A stretch of DNA of 64,000 nt from Rebecca billardiae RCC1528 (lineage: Eukaryota > Haptophyta). The stretch is taken from positions 1,612,001 to 1,676,000 of the forward strand of contig OZ251227.1 of the NCBI GenBank assembly GCA_965240325.2, written 5' to 3'. Positions 40,061 through 49,938 of the stretch are shown one piece after another. How positions within the stretch are numbered: the first letter of the stretch is position 1; every line of letters begins with the position of its first letter. The notes under the pieces are model-generated. The model worked only from the letters and a program-made list of their open reading frames with translations. It searched no databases and had not been told where the DNA came from. The translations under genes were made by a program, and so were the position numbers.

Positions 40061-40959
40061 TGCGCGCCGCGTAGTCGATGGCCAAGGCCTGCAGCCAGCG
40101 CGCCTGCACCGAGAAAAGAAGGCGCGGCACGCGCGCTATAACCCAGTCCACGCAGACACGCGAGCGCGTGCTGGAGCGGCGCGCCGGGGCAACCGTCCAC
40201 GTCGGCCGCGCGGGAGCCGCAGGTACTCTCGCGTGCCTGCGCGACGCAGCGCGCACGCACAGCGAAACGGGCGCGGGGTAGAATTCAGGAGAGCGCCGCC
40301 GCCCGCGCACCACCCCACCGAGAGTGCGCACATGCGCACGCCACGACATGGCACGACATGGCGCACGAGTCGGACGCAACGCCCGACAGACAGAAGCCTT
40401 CGAAAATCCGCGCGCGCCCGCAAACGCGGCCGCGCGCGCGGGCGGGCGCGCGGGCGTGCGTGCGCCACCCGCGCGGGAGGCGCCCGCGGCCGCGCGGGCG
40501 GCGCGCGCGCGGCGCGCGCTCCGCGCGGTCGTCCACACCGATGGCGGTCGATCGAGGGCGACGAGGGCTCGCCCCGTTTTGGAGCGAGCGCGTGCCGCGC
40601 GCCCCCTGGCCCCCAACTGGGTATGATAATACCCACAATTACCCAAAATGACCTTATGCCCCCAACACCGTTAGCGAGCCAATGTACTGATATGATAGAC
40701 TGAACGAGAGTACCCACAATTACCCAATATACTCCAGTAGTGAATACGACCCCGACGAAGCCAATATATATCGGTTGGTTACTTCACTGATCCCGTAAGG
40801 ACGTGCAAAAATAGCCTCAAAGAAGTGGTGGTTGGTTGGGGGCTGGCCAGGGTAGGGCTGGAGGCTTCGGCCGCCAGTCTGATCACCCGGAGCCCGTTAT
40901 AAAGGGGAATTTAGGAGAAGCTGACGCTTGTATTGGACTTGTAACCGTCCTACTTCACA
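40061..40959. other. Intergenic DNA without recognisable gene
   Basis: GC-rich with (CG)-type runs to 40620, then AT-rich. ACCCACAATTACCCA occurs twice (near 40631 and 40710). No gene or RNA was seen. Confidence 0.45.
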
Positions 40960-41200
40960 CAGAAGTGAACTCTCACGCCCGGCCGTCCACGATTGATTAG
41001 GGGAATGTCGTGGACGCGGTTTTTTTCTCCGTGATGCATCTGTAGAGAGGGTCTCAAAATTCGAAACTCGGTCTCCGCCAGCTAGCCCTAAAAATCGGCC
41101 CCCGCGTCCCTTTTTCTTGATCAAAGATCTTTTTGAAACGTGGTTCCGGCCCGCTGGTGCGGGCTCCACGCTGCGCGCTCCGCCCTGCACCGCGGGCCAT
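40960..41200 (-). repeat. Dispersed repeat family A, copy 3 (inverted, diverged)
   Basis: It contains AATTCGAAACTCGGTCTCCG, CCCTAAAAATCGGCCCCCGC, CTTGATCAAAGATCTTTTTG, GCTCCACGCTGCGCGCTCCG and CTGCACCGCGGGCCAT in the same order as copy 2. The outer part (GGCCGTCCACGATTGATTAG) has diverged from copies 1 and 2. Confidence 0.9.
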
Positions 41201-41676
41201 AATTTAAGCTGCGCTAGATCGCGTATACTATTACCGAGTCACGACGATCTATCGACTTATTCAGAGTCTTATTAGCAGACTATATTTCCGGCAGGCCACC
41301 GCCCACCGGGCGCCGCGTACAAGCGGTCCTCGTCTTGGCACCGCCTCTCTAGGGGCAGATCGTATGTGTATCCCGACGACATGAACATTAGAGTGCCCTT
41401 TGCCGCACCGTCACCAGAAGGCGGCGACGTCGTCGACAGTTGGGATCAGTCGAGTGGTAGTCGCTGGCGTCGGCTCATTTGGGCGCGCGCGGCGGGCTGC
41501 CGCTGCGCGCGCCGATGACGCTCCAAGCTGTTGAGGGGGGCTGCTGCGAGTCCCCTTGGTGCCGAGCTGGTTACCTCGGGGGCATCAGCTGGCGAGCCCG
41601 GCTGTGCCAGTGATATCCGGACCCCTTGTGAGCTCCGCGCCAGGCCCACCAAAATGACAACTGCGCAACAAATCAC
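41201..41676. other. Intergenic DNA left of transposon copy 1
   Basis: No gene was recognised. The open frame crossing into the transposon from here is not consistent with that of the other transposon copy. Confidence 0.4.
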
Positions 41677-42772
41677 GGATATCCCACTGCTGTCCTGTGC
41701 CATAGGACTGGGTCCTATGCCACAGCCACAGGACAGCCACAGGGACGACTCAGTAGACGACATTTTCTCATATTGCCGAATGGTACGACTGCACCTAGGG
41801 GTCGGTAGCAGTGTCGCCACCATCCGCCAGAGCGAGCTTGTTGTGATTTTCGACCACCACCGCATGTTTTGGGCTCCACGGATGGAGCGCGTGAAGCCGT
41901 CGCGGTCGTTGCCGCCTTGCGACTCCACGGCGGCAACGCCGACCGCCATGTGGCACTTGTAGATGACACCCAGCTTGATGCTCACACATCGTGGTTCACT
42001 GTGTTCGACCGGAGCCGTATGAGGTTCATCCACAATGCGTTTTGGTCCTCGCCAAGCATGGCATTGTACGTCACGCCGGGGCTGCGCGCGCAAGCTGCTG
42101 CGGGTCTCTCGCGTCGTCAGGTGGTTGCGATGGAGCATCGGCGCGCATGTAGAGCAAGCCTCGGAGGTAGCCGGAACATCTTGCCATGTCGCGTGCGTGG
42201 ATGGTATCGCACCTGTAGACACGCCATGCGTGTGCCGCAGTCGATTTACGCGACGCTCGACCCGCACGCTATTGGATTCGTGGGCTCATCGTCCACAAGG
42301 ACGGCTGCCACCATCGTGGGAGGTCCGTGGCCGCTCGCACAATGGCGGTTGCCCTCTCTTCGCCCCGCCCCAAATCGGTGTGCTACGGGCAGCAACGCGC
42401 CTGGCGGCGTGGGCGGCGGTGCGGGCGGTGGCGCGGGCATCCGGCGCGAGCACTCGCCTGCGCTGTCCGTGCCCAGGGTCGCCGCTCGGCTGCCAGGGGC
42501 GAGCAACTGACGCTGTCATGTGCTGGTTGTGGGGCCGTCCCTGGACGCCGGTTGTCCCACAACCGAGCGCGCGCGCGCGCGCGTACGCGCGCGCGCGCCC
42601 GATCGCTGTAGCAGTGGCGGCAGGCGGAGACGGTGTGTGTCAATAGCCGGTTGAGTTGTGTGTACGATATAGCCACACCGATGATCGTACGCGCAGAACT
42701 GAGGCGCTGGCGCTCTGGTGATCTTGTCCTATGGCATAGGACTGAGTCCTATCTGTTGCAGGGGGATATCCG
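41677..42772. mobile_element. Non-autonomous DNA transposon with CGGATATCC termini, copy 1
   Basis: The left end is CGGATATCCCACTGC at 41677 and the right end GGGATATCCG closes at 42772, inverted to it. The flanks carry a 4-bp target duplication ATCA (AAATCA before, ATCACG after). Just inside each end are TCCTATGCCATAGGA-type palindromes. The ~1.1-kb interior is nearly identical to 57672-58772. A minus-strand frame is open in both copies and shares KLGVIYKCHM, SIRGAQNMRWWSKITTSSLW and MVATLLPTPRCSRTIRQ; it has no transposase signature. A CG-alternating run lies at 42568-42600. The element is probably mobilised in trans. Confidence 0.92.
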
Positions 42773-42971
42773 ATCACGTAAAGTGACCGACGGTGACGAC
42801 TGTGAGTCGGAGTGACTGACGTGAGCGGCCGGCGTACATGTGCACTGCGGCTTACTTATAATGCAGCAGTACAATCATGCCGTACACAGCATCCGCCTCC
42901 GGCCCGAGTAGTTACTTAGAGTAGTCGTCTGTCATCGCGAGCCTCCTGACGAGTCCGGCCAGTCCGGCCTG

Positions 42972-44420
42972 TCATCGCGAGCCTCCTGACGTGTCCGGCG
43001 CACCCTCATCACTCACTTCACCGTTGGCCGGAGGCCGGGTAGTGCCTGTGGGACCCAAAGCTCTTGCGAGCATTGCGCCAAGTGCCAGCGTGGCAACGCA
43101 TAGCGCGAGGAGGAGGAGGAAGGGTGCGTGGACGTCAAGGGGAAATGGAAGCTCGCTGTGCGCGAAGGCGGCGTAGATGCTACCCATCGCAATGGGAGTG
43201 GCACCTCGGCCGAGACCTGACACGGACGCCACGAGGCCGTTGACCAAGCCCGCGTCTGCTGCGGTGACTAGGCTGTTGGTCATGAGCTGCAGCGCAATGA
43301 AGATGAGGGTGCCTGCTGCGCCGCGCACGGCTGCGATCAGCATCAGCGCAGGCCAGAGGAGCTGCGCAGGGAGCCTGGGCAGCACTGGCACGAGCGCAAT
43401 GTAGCAGCCGGCGAGCGCCTGGCCCAGCTCGAGGCAGCCCGGCAGGCCCAAGCGGCCGGCTGTCGCGGGAAAGGCGAGTGGTCCGATGACCAGAACAATG
43501 CCGGTCGGTGCGAGGGCCATCCCGAGCTGCGCGGGGTCGAGGCCGAGCCCCCTGCTGCGGCTCGCGAGGAAGATGGGGACGACCTCGGCGACGCCCCCAA
43601 AGTAGAGCTGCACGGCGAGGTGGACGCCGATGGTGATGGGCACTGCCGCGTGGAGCCCCCACACGCGCCGAGACTCGCGCGGTGGAGCGGCCGCGGTCGC
43701 AGCAGCCGGTGCACTGGCAGACTCTCCGGCCGCCTCGTCCGCAAGACGGCGCCACCCCCGAGCAGGGACCGGCTCGTCGAAGAAGGCCAGCGCCACGAGC
43801 CCGACGCCGGGGCCAACAATCGCCGCACCCACGTACACGAGCAGAAATGGGTGGCGGTCGAAGACCGTGCCGCCGAGGAGCTGCGGGAAGGCGTCAGCCG
43901 GGCGGCTCAGCAGCGCGGCCAGCAGCGGTCCCAGCGCGTGCCCTGCGCCGTATGCCACGCCAAGGGCGGAGAAGCCGCGCGCCCGATTGTCCTCGGTGGT
44001 GATCTCGCGCATGGTAGCGTAGCAGATGCCTGCAGTCGCGTGCAGGAGTCCGCAGAGGCTGCGCGCGGCGAGCGCCTGCAAGAGGGTCGTCGCCATGCCA
44101 AAAGCGACAAGGCACGCGGCGGTGGTCGTCAGGCCAAGGGCGAGGACGCGCCTGCGGCCGTACACGTCGCTCATGCGGCCCCAGAAGGCGCCGACCGCGA
44201 AGGTGGAGAGGAAGTAGGCCGACTGGAGGAGACCTGCAGCGTAGCCAACACCCTCCTCAGCCACCCCAAAGGTCTGGACGAGGAAGGGGAGGGTCGGCAG
44301 CGGCGCCGTGAAGGCTAGAACCTCGCCCATGGTCACGAGCACGAGGATAACCACCGAACGCCAGGGCAGGGGTGCGGACTCAGGCGCCGGGGGAGCCTCC
44401 CCGGCGGGAGGGGCCCACAT
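42972..44420 (-). CDS. MFS transporter, drug:H+ antiporter / ZIFL-like
   Basis: I chose ATG 44420 (MWAPPAGEAPPAPESAPLPW); an ATG at 44561 adds a basic leader and leaves only 23 bp to the divergent polymerase start. The 482-aa product has about twelve TM segments: VVILVLVTMGEVLAFTAPLP, AGLLQSAYFLSTFAVGAF, then the motif-A loop WGRMSDVYGRRRVL, and in the second half VPIFLASRSRGLGLDPAQLG and FPATAGRLGLPGCLELGQAL. The WGRxSDxYGRR loop and overall pattern match the zinc-induced-facilitator-like branch of the MFS, which exports small organic chelators or drugs with proton exchange. Substrate and membrane are unknown. It shares a short divergent promoter with DNA polymerase iota. Confidence 0.87.
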   Translation of the reverse strand: MWAPPAGEAPPAPESAPLPWRSVVILVLVTMGEVLAFTAPLPTLPFLVQTFGVAEEGVGYAAGLLQSAYFLSTFAVGAFWGRMSDVYGRRRVLALGLTTTAACLVAFGMATTLLQALAARSLCGLLHATAGICYATMREITTEDNRARGFSALGVAYGAGHALGPLLAALLSRPADAFPQLLGGTVFDRHPFLLVYVGAAIVGPGVGLVALAFFDEPVPARGWRRLADEAAGESASAPAAATAAAPPRESRRVWGLHAAVPITIGVHLAVQLYFGGVAEVVPIFLASRSRGLGLDPAQLGMALAPTGIVLVIGPLAFPATAGRLGLPGCLELGQALAGCYIALVPVLPRLPAQLLWPALMLIAAVRGAAGTLIFIALQLMTNSLVTAADAGLVNGLVASVSGLGRGATPIAMGSIYAAFAHSELPFPLDVHAPFLLLLALCVATLALGAMLARALGPTGTTRPPANGEVSDEGAPDTSGGSR

Positions 44421-44584
44421 CTCCGCCTCGCTCGCAGCCCGCACGGTTCCTCTCACGGCCAGCAGCCGGGCGCGCGACCGCGCGGCCGGGCTGCCGGCGA
44501 ACAGCACAGTACGGCCCTTGACTCTGGGTTCCTGACGAACGTTCCTGATTCCTGAACCCATCCTGATTTGAGCCGACGGCCAGC

Positions 44585-46993
44585 ATGGCTGCCGCGAGCG
44601 ACGGCGGGCCAACCTGCGATGCTGACGTCGACCGGGTGATCGTGCACATCGACTGCGATGCGTTTTACGCGCAGGTGGAGGAATTGCGTGACCCGTCGTT
44701 GCGCAGCCGGCCGCTCGCAGTCACGCAGAAGTACCTGGTCGTGACGTGCAACTACCCGGCGCGCGAGCGCGGCGTCACCAAGCTGATGGCGACGGCAGCG
44801 GCGCTGAAGATCTGCCCAGAGCTCGCGCTAGTGAACGGGGAGGACCTGACGCCGTACCGCGCGGCCTCGAAGGCTCTCCGTGCTGCCCTCGCCCCCTTCG
44901 GCACCGTGCAGAAGCTCGGGCTGGACGAGTGCGTCGTCGATGTGACTACGCGCGCAAAACAGGCGGCGTCCACCGGGGCCGCGGCCGCTTGGTGCGGCCA
45001 CGTGCACGATGTGGCGCTGGGCACGAGCACGGCCGAAGCGCAGGCCGGTCGCACGCAGGTGTACCGCCCCATGGACTTGCGCGCGTGTGCCGCGCGTGCC
45101 CCAGCCGCGTCGCCGAGCGAGCGGCCTCACGACGATGACTCGGCTGGCATGGAGGCGGCGACGCTGTTGTTGATGCACGGCACTGCCATCGCCGCAGAGG
45201 CACGCGCGGCCGTGCGCGCCGCCACAGGGCTGCGCTGCTCCGCCGGCATCGCACACAACCCTCTGCTCGCCAAGCTCGTTTCCGGCCTGCACAAGCCGGA
45301 CGACCAGACGGCGCTGCGCGCGCGGGACGGGTGTGCGTTTGTCGCCCCGCTGCCCATCCGAGCGCTGCCGGGCGTGGGCGCGACGGTGGAGCGGGCGCTG
45401 CAGGGCGTGCTGGGCGTGCGCACGGCGGGCGAGCTGCGTGCGCACTCGCTCGCGGACGTCTCTCGGGCGCTTGCCGAAGGCGGCGCTTCCGCCGCCGCGG
45501 GCGGGCGCTCGACGCTCAGCGCGCGCGCTCTGCTGGGCATGGCGGTCGGCCGCGACCCGACGGCTGTGCGGCTGACCGCCCCGCCGGCGAGCCTGACTGT
45601 GGAGGACTCGTTCCGCCCGTGCGAGAGCCACGCGGAGCTCGCACTCACCGTGCGGCGCCTCGCGCCGGACCTCCTCGCGCGGCTCGCCGAGGAGCAGGCG
45701 GAGACGGGCCGTCGCGCGCGCACCCTCGTCGTGAAGTGGCGCGCGCGCGGAGGGCGCGCGGGCAGGCGCGTGAGCCGCTCAGCGCCCATGCCAACTCTCG
45801 TGTACTCTCGAGCGCGGCGCCGGCCGTCCGGCGCTGCGCCCGACGCGGCCTGGCCGCAGCACGCCCCCTCGATCTCGCCCGCGCTCGTCGCGCTCGAGCG
45901 CGCGGCCTCGGCGATTCTGCGCGAGCAGCTGCGCGAGCCGTTCGCCCTGACACTGCTCTCACTCGGTGCCACGGCGTTTGGCGCTGGGTCAGCCGCCGAG
46001 GGCGCGGCTCCGCGGGCGGCGGGCTTTGTGGCCGCGGCCGCGGCGGGGCCCGGCGCGGTCGCAGTGCGCCATTCGCCCGGCGCTGTGGCGGGGCATGCAG
46101 GTGAAGCCGCACACGCCGGCAGCTCGCCGTGTGGCGCGGAGGGCGCCCGGCCGCCGTCCAAGTCTGAGCTGAGACGCGCGGCCGACGACTCGCGAGCGGT
46201 CAGCGGCGCGGCTGTGGCGGGCGCGAACGCGGCGGGGCGCGTCGAGAGCGGTGGCGGCAGTTTCTGGGCGGAGCTCTCCGCAGCCGAGGCGGAGCAGTGC
46301 GACGAGCTTGGTGCCAGCCCGCACGCACGCCCCGAGCATGCCGCGGGCGCAGCGGCTGGCTGTGATCGGCGGGCGCGACAAGCGCTGCTGCTGTCCCCTC
46401 CGGTGCTCGACGGCAGCGGCCCAAGCGCGTCGCCGCCACCGCTAGCTGGGCCCGTCAACGGCGCGCAGCTGTTACACACAGGCGTGCCTGCGTCTGGCAC
46501 TGCTGGCGCTTGGGCGTGCCCCGTGTGCACCTTCGTGAACTGCAAGCCAGAGGCGCCCGTGTGCGAGGTGTGCGCAAGCGAGAGGTCTCGCGCGCTGTCG
46601 GTGCCATCGGCCGCAGGAGCGCGCGCACCCGAGGCGGCCTGTGACGGCGTGCCGCCATGCGGTGCCGCCGCGGGTAAAGCACAGGGCGACGTCTCTCTTG
46701 CGGTGGAGCCCGCGGTGGACGATGCGAGAGCCCTAGGTGCGGGTGGACCTGCCTCATCGCACGCCGCCGCCCTCTTTTCCAAGCGGTGGGCGATGCCGAC
46801 GCCACAGGGTCGCAGCGGTCATGCCTCCCGCACTCGCAGTCGTCCGAGCAGGAGTCCGGTCCGACATGCTGGCTCGCCCCATCACGACGGCCATGTTGCT
46901 GCCCGCCATGATGAAGACGATCATCACCGGCGTGCAGCTCATGTTGCTGATGGCCCCATGGAGCGCTTCATTGTCCGCCGCCGGCTACTGTAG
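44585..46993 (+). CDS. POLI: DNA polymerase iota (Y-family) with RanBP2-type zinc finger
   Basis: ATG 44585. The palm/fingers follow polymerase iota: VDRVIVHIDCDAFYAQVEEL (metal-binding Asp23), KYLVVTCNYPARERGVTKLM, CPELALVNGEDLTPYRAASK and KLGLDECVVDV (catalytic Asp114-Glu115). Then come a ~70-residue insertion, GLRCSAGIAHNPLLAKLVSG, HKPDDQTAL, the helix-hairpin-helix IRALPGVGATVERALQGVLG and the little finger (SLTVEDSFRPCESHAELALT). The enzyme performs translesion synthesis in the nucleus. The C-terminal half (residues ~470-800) is low-complexity but contains AWACPVCTFVNCKPEAPVCE plus VCASER (~642-667), a zinc finger of the RanBP2/NZF type that commonly binds ubiquitin. Animal polymerase iota uses UBM motifs instead. 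802 aa; the loop at ~395-425 is Arg-rich and might hide an intron. Confidence 0.9.
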   Translation: MAAASDGGPTCDADVDRVIVHIDCDAFYAQVEELRDPSLRSRPLAVTQKYLVVTCNYPARERGVTKLMATAAALKICPELALVNGEDLTPYRAASKALRAALAPFGTVQKLGLDECVVDVTTRAKQAASTGAAAAWCGHVHDVALGTSTAEAQAGRTQVYRPMDLRACAARAPAASPSERPHDDDSAGMEAATLLLMHGTAIAAEARAAVRAATGLRCSAGIAHNPLLAKLVSGLHKPDDQTALRARDGCAFVAPLPIRALPGVGATVERALQGVLGVRTAGELRAHSLADVSRALAEGGASAAAGGRSTLSARALLGMAVGRDPTAVRLTAPPASLTVEDSFRPCESHAELALTVRRLAPDLLARLAEEQAETGRRARTLVVKWRARGGRAGRRVSRSAPMPTLVYSRARRRPSGAAPDAAWPQHAPSISPALVALERAASAILREQLREPFALTLLSLGATAFGAGSAAEGAAPRAAGFVAAAAAGPGAVAVRHSPGAVAGHAGEAAHAGSSPCGAEGARPPSKSELRRAADDSRAVSGAAVAGANAAGRVESGGGSFWAELSAAEAEQCDELGASPHARPEHAAGAAAGCDRRARQALLLSPPVLDGSGPSASPPPLAGPVNGAQLLHTGVPASGTAGAWACPVCTFVNCKPEAPVCEVCASERSRALSVPSAAGARAPEAACDGVPPCGAAAGKAQGDVSLAVEPAVDDARALGAGGPASSHAAALFSKRWAMPTPQGRSGHASRTRSRPSRSPVRHAGSPHHDGHVAARHDEDDHHRRAAHVADGPMERFIVRRRLL

Positions 46994-47315
46994 CGTAGTT
47001 CACTGAAGGACTACGACCTATTCTCACAGTCGTGTCAAATAGTGATGATGGCGCGAGTCGTATATAGTATTAGCAGCATTAATTATAGCGCGCAGTATAG
47101 ATGGCCATAGCAGTAGACTCAAAATCACTCAAATTGATGTAGTCGCGTAGTAAATAAGTAAAACTCCCGATCGGCCTAGTGTAGTAAGTGTAGTGACATC
47201 TGAGTCGGTAGGTACGTCAATCTGCTGCAGCCCGCGCGCCCTGCGCTCATCGTCGTTTCACTGACGATGATTGGTGCTGACACCATAGATATGCTGATAC
47301 AGTCAGCAGCAGGGC
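46994..47315. other. Convergent intergenic region
   Basis: About 320 bp of lower-GC DNA lie between the polymerase iota and ThiE-like genes, which converge. No gene was seen. It presumably holds both 3' untranslated regions. Confidence 0.5.
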
Positions 47316-47957
47316 TTAGCAGCCCTCCGACGGTTCTGCGGTCATTTCGCTTACAAGGTCTATAGCTGCGACGCCCACAGCACCTGTGCCGACCAGCTGT
47401 GCGATGGTGCCCGAGTTCACGCCACCCATGGCGAAGACAGCGAGGCGAGGATGCGCACGGACAAGCTCCGCGAGGCGTGCGGCACCGAGAGTCTCCGCGC
47501 CAGGATGCGAGCGCGTGGGAAACACCGGCGAGAGGAACGCCGCGTCCGCGCCCAGCTGCTCTGCTCGCGCGAGCCCATCTGCGCCATGGCACGCAGCTGT
47601 GAATCGCCAGGCTGGCCTTCGCTCGCGCCATCGGATGAGCTCATCCAAGAGCTGCTCGGGGCAGTGAAGACCGTCTGCGTCCAGGGTGTCGGCGAGATCC
47701 GGATCTCGCGCCACCAAGAAGGGCAAACCCCTTCCACGACAGGCATCGCGGACGCGCGACGCCACCTCTAAGCGTGCAGGTTGATCGAGGTGGTAGTCTC
47801 TGAAGACAACCCACGAGCCCGCGGGGAGTCGCGCCACGAGGGGAGCAAAGGGGCCCTGCCGCCGCTCGTCCGTCACGGCGATAAAGCAGGGCAGAGCGCG
47901 ATTGGCCAATGCCGAGTCCCTCGGTAGAGAGGAGAGGGTGTGCCGCCACGCCGCCAT
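47316..47957 (-). CDS. Thiamine-phosphate synthase / TenI family protein
   Basis: ATG 47957 (MAAWRHTLSSLPRDSALANR) gives 213 aa; the upstream frame is open to 48056 but without an ATG. The (beta/alpha)8 signature is clear: PCFIAVTDERRQGPFAPLVA, VVFRDYHLDQPARLEVASRV, GLPFLVARDPDLADTLDADG, LHCPEQ, RFTAACHGADGLARAEQLGA, DAAFLSPVFPTRSHPGAETL, VFAMGGVNSGTIAQLVGTGA and GVAAID. ThiE joins the pyrimidine and thiazole phosphates of thiamine; TenI relatives isomerise thiazole tautomers or have lost activity. The compact stand-alone form with SPVFPTxSHPGA resembles bacterial, especially alphaproteobacterial, proteins more than the ThiE-kinase fusions of fungi and plants. Bacterial or organellar origin is inference. 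Confidence 0.85.
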   Translation of the reverse strand: MAAWRHTLSSLPRDSALANRALPCFIAVTDERRQGPFAPLVARLPAGSWVVFRDYHLDQPARLEVASRVRDACRGRGLPFLVARDPDLADTLDADGLHCPEQLLDELIRWRERRPAWRFTAACHGADGLARAEQLGADAAFLSPVFPTRSHPGAETLGAARLAELVRAHPRLAVFAMGGVNSGTIAQLVGTGAVGVAAIDLVSEMTAEPSEGC

Positions 47958-48224
47958 GCTGTCGATCTCGATTGAGGGCCTCGAAGGCTCAGCGAGGGCT
48001 TTCGGCAGGCGACGTTTCTTTCCGTTCGGCTTGCTTCGGGGTCGACGTCCAATCAAAGGAATGAATCAATGAGCACTGAGTAGGGCGTAATCGACCAATC
48101 GTCGTGCGTCCGGTAAACTTTTGCTCTGGATCCGGAGCCATCGGGACGAGCTTGGTCGTGAGTTTGGCTGGCCCTGCCCGCCTCGGCTCGGCCGCCCGCG
48201 TGCCTGCTCACGGCCACCGAGACG
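47958..48224. promoter_or_regulatory. Divergent promoter region of ThiE-like and PCGF-like genes
   Basis: About 270 bp lie between the two start codons, which face away from each other. Less GC-rich DNA at 48050-48115 is the likely core. No specific site was identified. Confidence 0.4.
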
Positions 48225-49734
48225 ATGAGCGGCCGACGCCGGCAACGGAGCTTTCCGCACAACAAGTGGATGCCCGAGGAGGTGGATATCATCTACCGCT
48301 GCCTCGCTGACGCCCAGCTCATGGCAAATTTCGACTCCGAAGTCTTTCCCTGCGGGCAGTTCCCCACCGTGCGCGTCTCGTCGCACATCACAGAAGGGCA
48401 CGCGTACTTCCCGCTCTGCAAGGCGATCGCCGACCAGATCCTGGAGCACGCGGGCGAGGCAAACGCCAACTGCATGCGCCCGCTGCACTCCATCGCCAGG
48501 AAGATCCAGGACATGCGCGAGTTCACACTGTCGTGCAACGAGTCGATCGAGGACCCGCTGGTGCTATACGGCGCGTTCGACCTGATGGCCTTCATGGAGC
48601 AGCCGCGCACGAGCAGCGGGGCAATCGTGCTCAGGCCGCCGCGCCAACTGCCGAACCCCGAAGACGTGAGCGCCCTCATGTCCGCCGACTGCCCGCCACC
48701 CACGCGCGACGGCGCGACGATCACGTTCCAGACGCGCCTGCTCAACCCGTACCTCGCGTGCACGCTCTGCATGGGGTACTTCCGCGAGGCGTGCACGATC
48801 ATCGAGTGCCTGCACACGTTCTGCAAGACGTGCATCAGGGACCACTTCCGCGACTCGCAGCACTGCCCCACGTGCAACAAGGACCTCGGCGGCAACCCGG
48901 CCGAGCTCGTGCGCAACGACCGCACGCTGCAGTCGATCGTGGACAAGGTGCTCGCGCCCGATCCGGACGGGCTGTCCGGGAGCAAGAGGGTGAGCAAGCT
49001 CGCGAGCGCGCGTGCGCGCGTGGCGCCAAGCACGCGAGCGCGCGCGCGCTCGTGGGGCGCGTGCCCGCCCGTCAGCCCGCGGCGCGCGCGTCTCACGCAC
49101 GCGCGCGCCCCCGCGTGCCGTGCCCGCCACCGCCCAGCCGCTCGAGGGCGCCGGGCTGCCGCTCGAGAAGCGGCTGCGCACAGAGACCGGCATGGGGCAC
49201 ATCTCCTTCTCGCTGCACGCGGAGGGCGAGTCGGACGTGTCCGCGCTCGGCCGGCCGTTCCTGCGGACCGACTCGACGATGACGATCAACCACCTGCGCA
49301 AGTACGTCCTGGCAAAGACGCACACGACCGTGCCGCCCGACTGCGCGCTGCAGATCCTGTGCCACGACCAGGTGCTGCGTGCTGACTGGACGCTCGCCTG
49401 CGCGTACAACGAGTGCTGGAACAACCCGCTGCAGGACATGGTCCTCAAGTACCGCATGGTGAAGAAGGAGACGCCCACCAAGACGCCCGTGCTGGCAGCG
49501 GCGGAGGCCGATGGTGACGGCGACGGCGACGGCGCGCGCGAGCTCGACTTCATGGGCGTTGACGCGGACGAGAAGGCTGACGAGCCTGATGGTCCCGGCG
49601 CTGCTGCCGAGGATGCGCCGCTCGATGGCACTGTGACGGTCCACGTGAACGAGGAGACTGCTGCCGACGAGCAGACCGTCGGTGATGCGGAGCAGGCTCC
49701 CAAACCAGCGACCGAGGGTCCCAGCAGCAGCTGA
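48225..49734 (+). CDS. Polycomb group RING finger-like protein (RING + RAWUL), two exons
   Basis: ATG 48225 (MSGRRRQRSFPHNKWMPEEV). A ~175-residue N-terminal region precedes the RING finger CTLCMGYFREACTIIECLHT and FCKTCIRDHFRDSQHCPTCN (about residues 178-217). The family-typical RTLQSIVDKV follows. Exon 1 ends at 48989 and exon 2 begins at 49138; the 148-bp intron is GTGAGCAAG...CCCAG, and the join is in frame (GSKR-PLEGAG). Exon 2 encodes a RAWUL ubiquitin-like domain (ISFSLHAEGESDVSALGRPF, LRKYVLAKTHTTVPPDCALQ, ILCHDQVLRADWTLACAYNE) and an acidic tail. 453 aa. PCGF proteins pair with RING1 in Polycomb repressive complex 1 to ubiquitylate H2A. Family members usually start at the RING, so the N-terminal extension is unusual. 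Confidence 0.9.
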
Positions 49735-49938
49735 TTGCTGAATCGCCTGTGCGAGTGACAATGTGATGCTGCATTATCACGCTTCAATGCCATTCACTGC
49801 GCGCGGCGTCGGACGACAATGCTGCTGCGGTAGTAGTAGTGGCGACTCATGATGATATGGCTATATGCTGACTGTAATTAACGACGACAAATCGACACTA
49901 TATGTCGCGACTCGACGCAGAGATTCATTTAATGATTT

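Noticed and set aside
41446-42267. Transposase in transposon copy 1
   Set aside because: A minus-strand frame is shared with copy 2, but I see no DDE triad spacing, zinc finger or other transposase signature; treated as non-autonomous.
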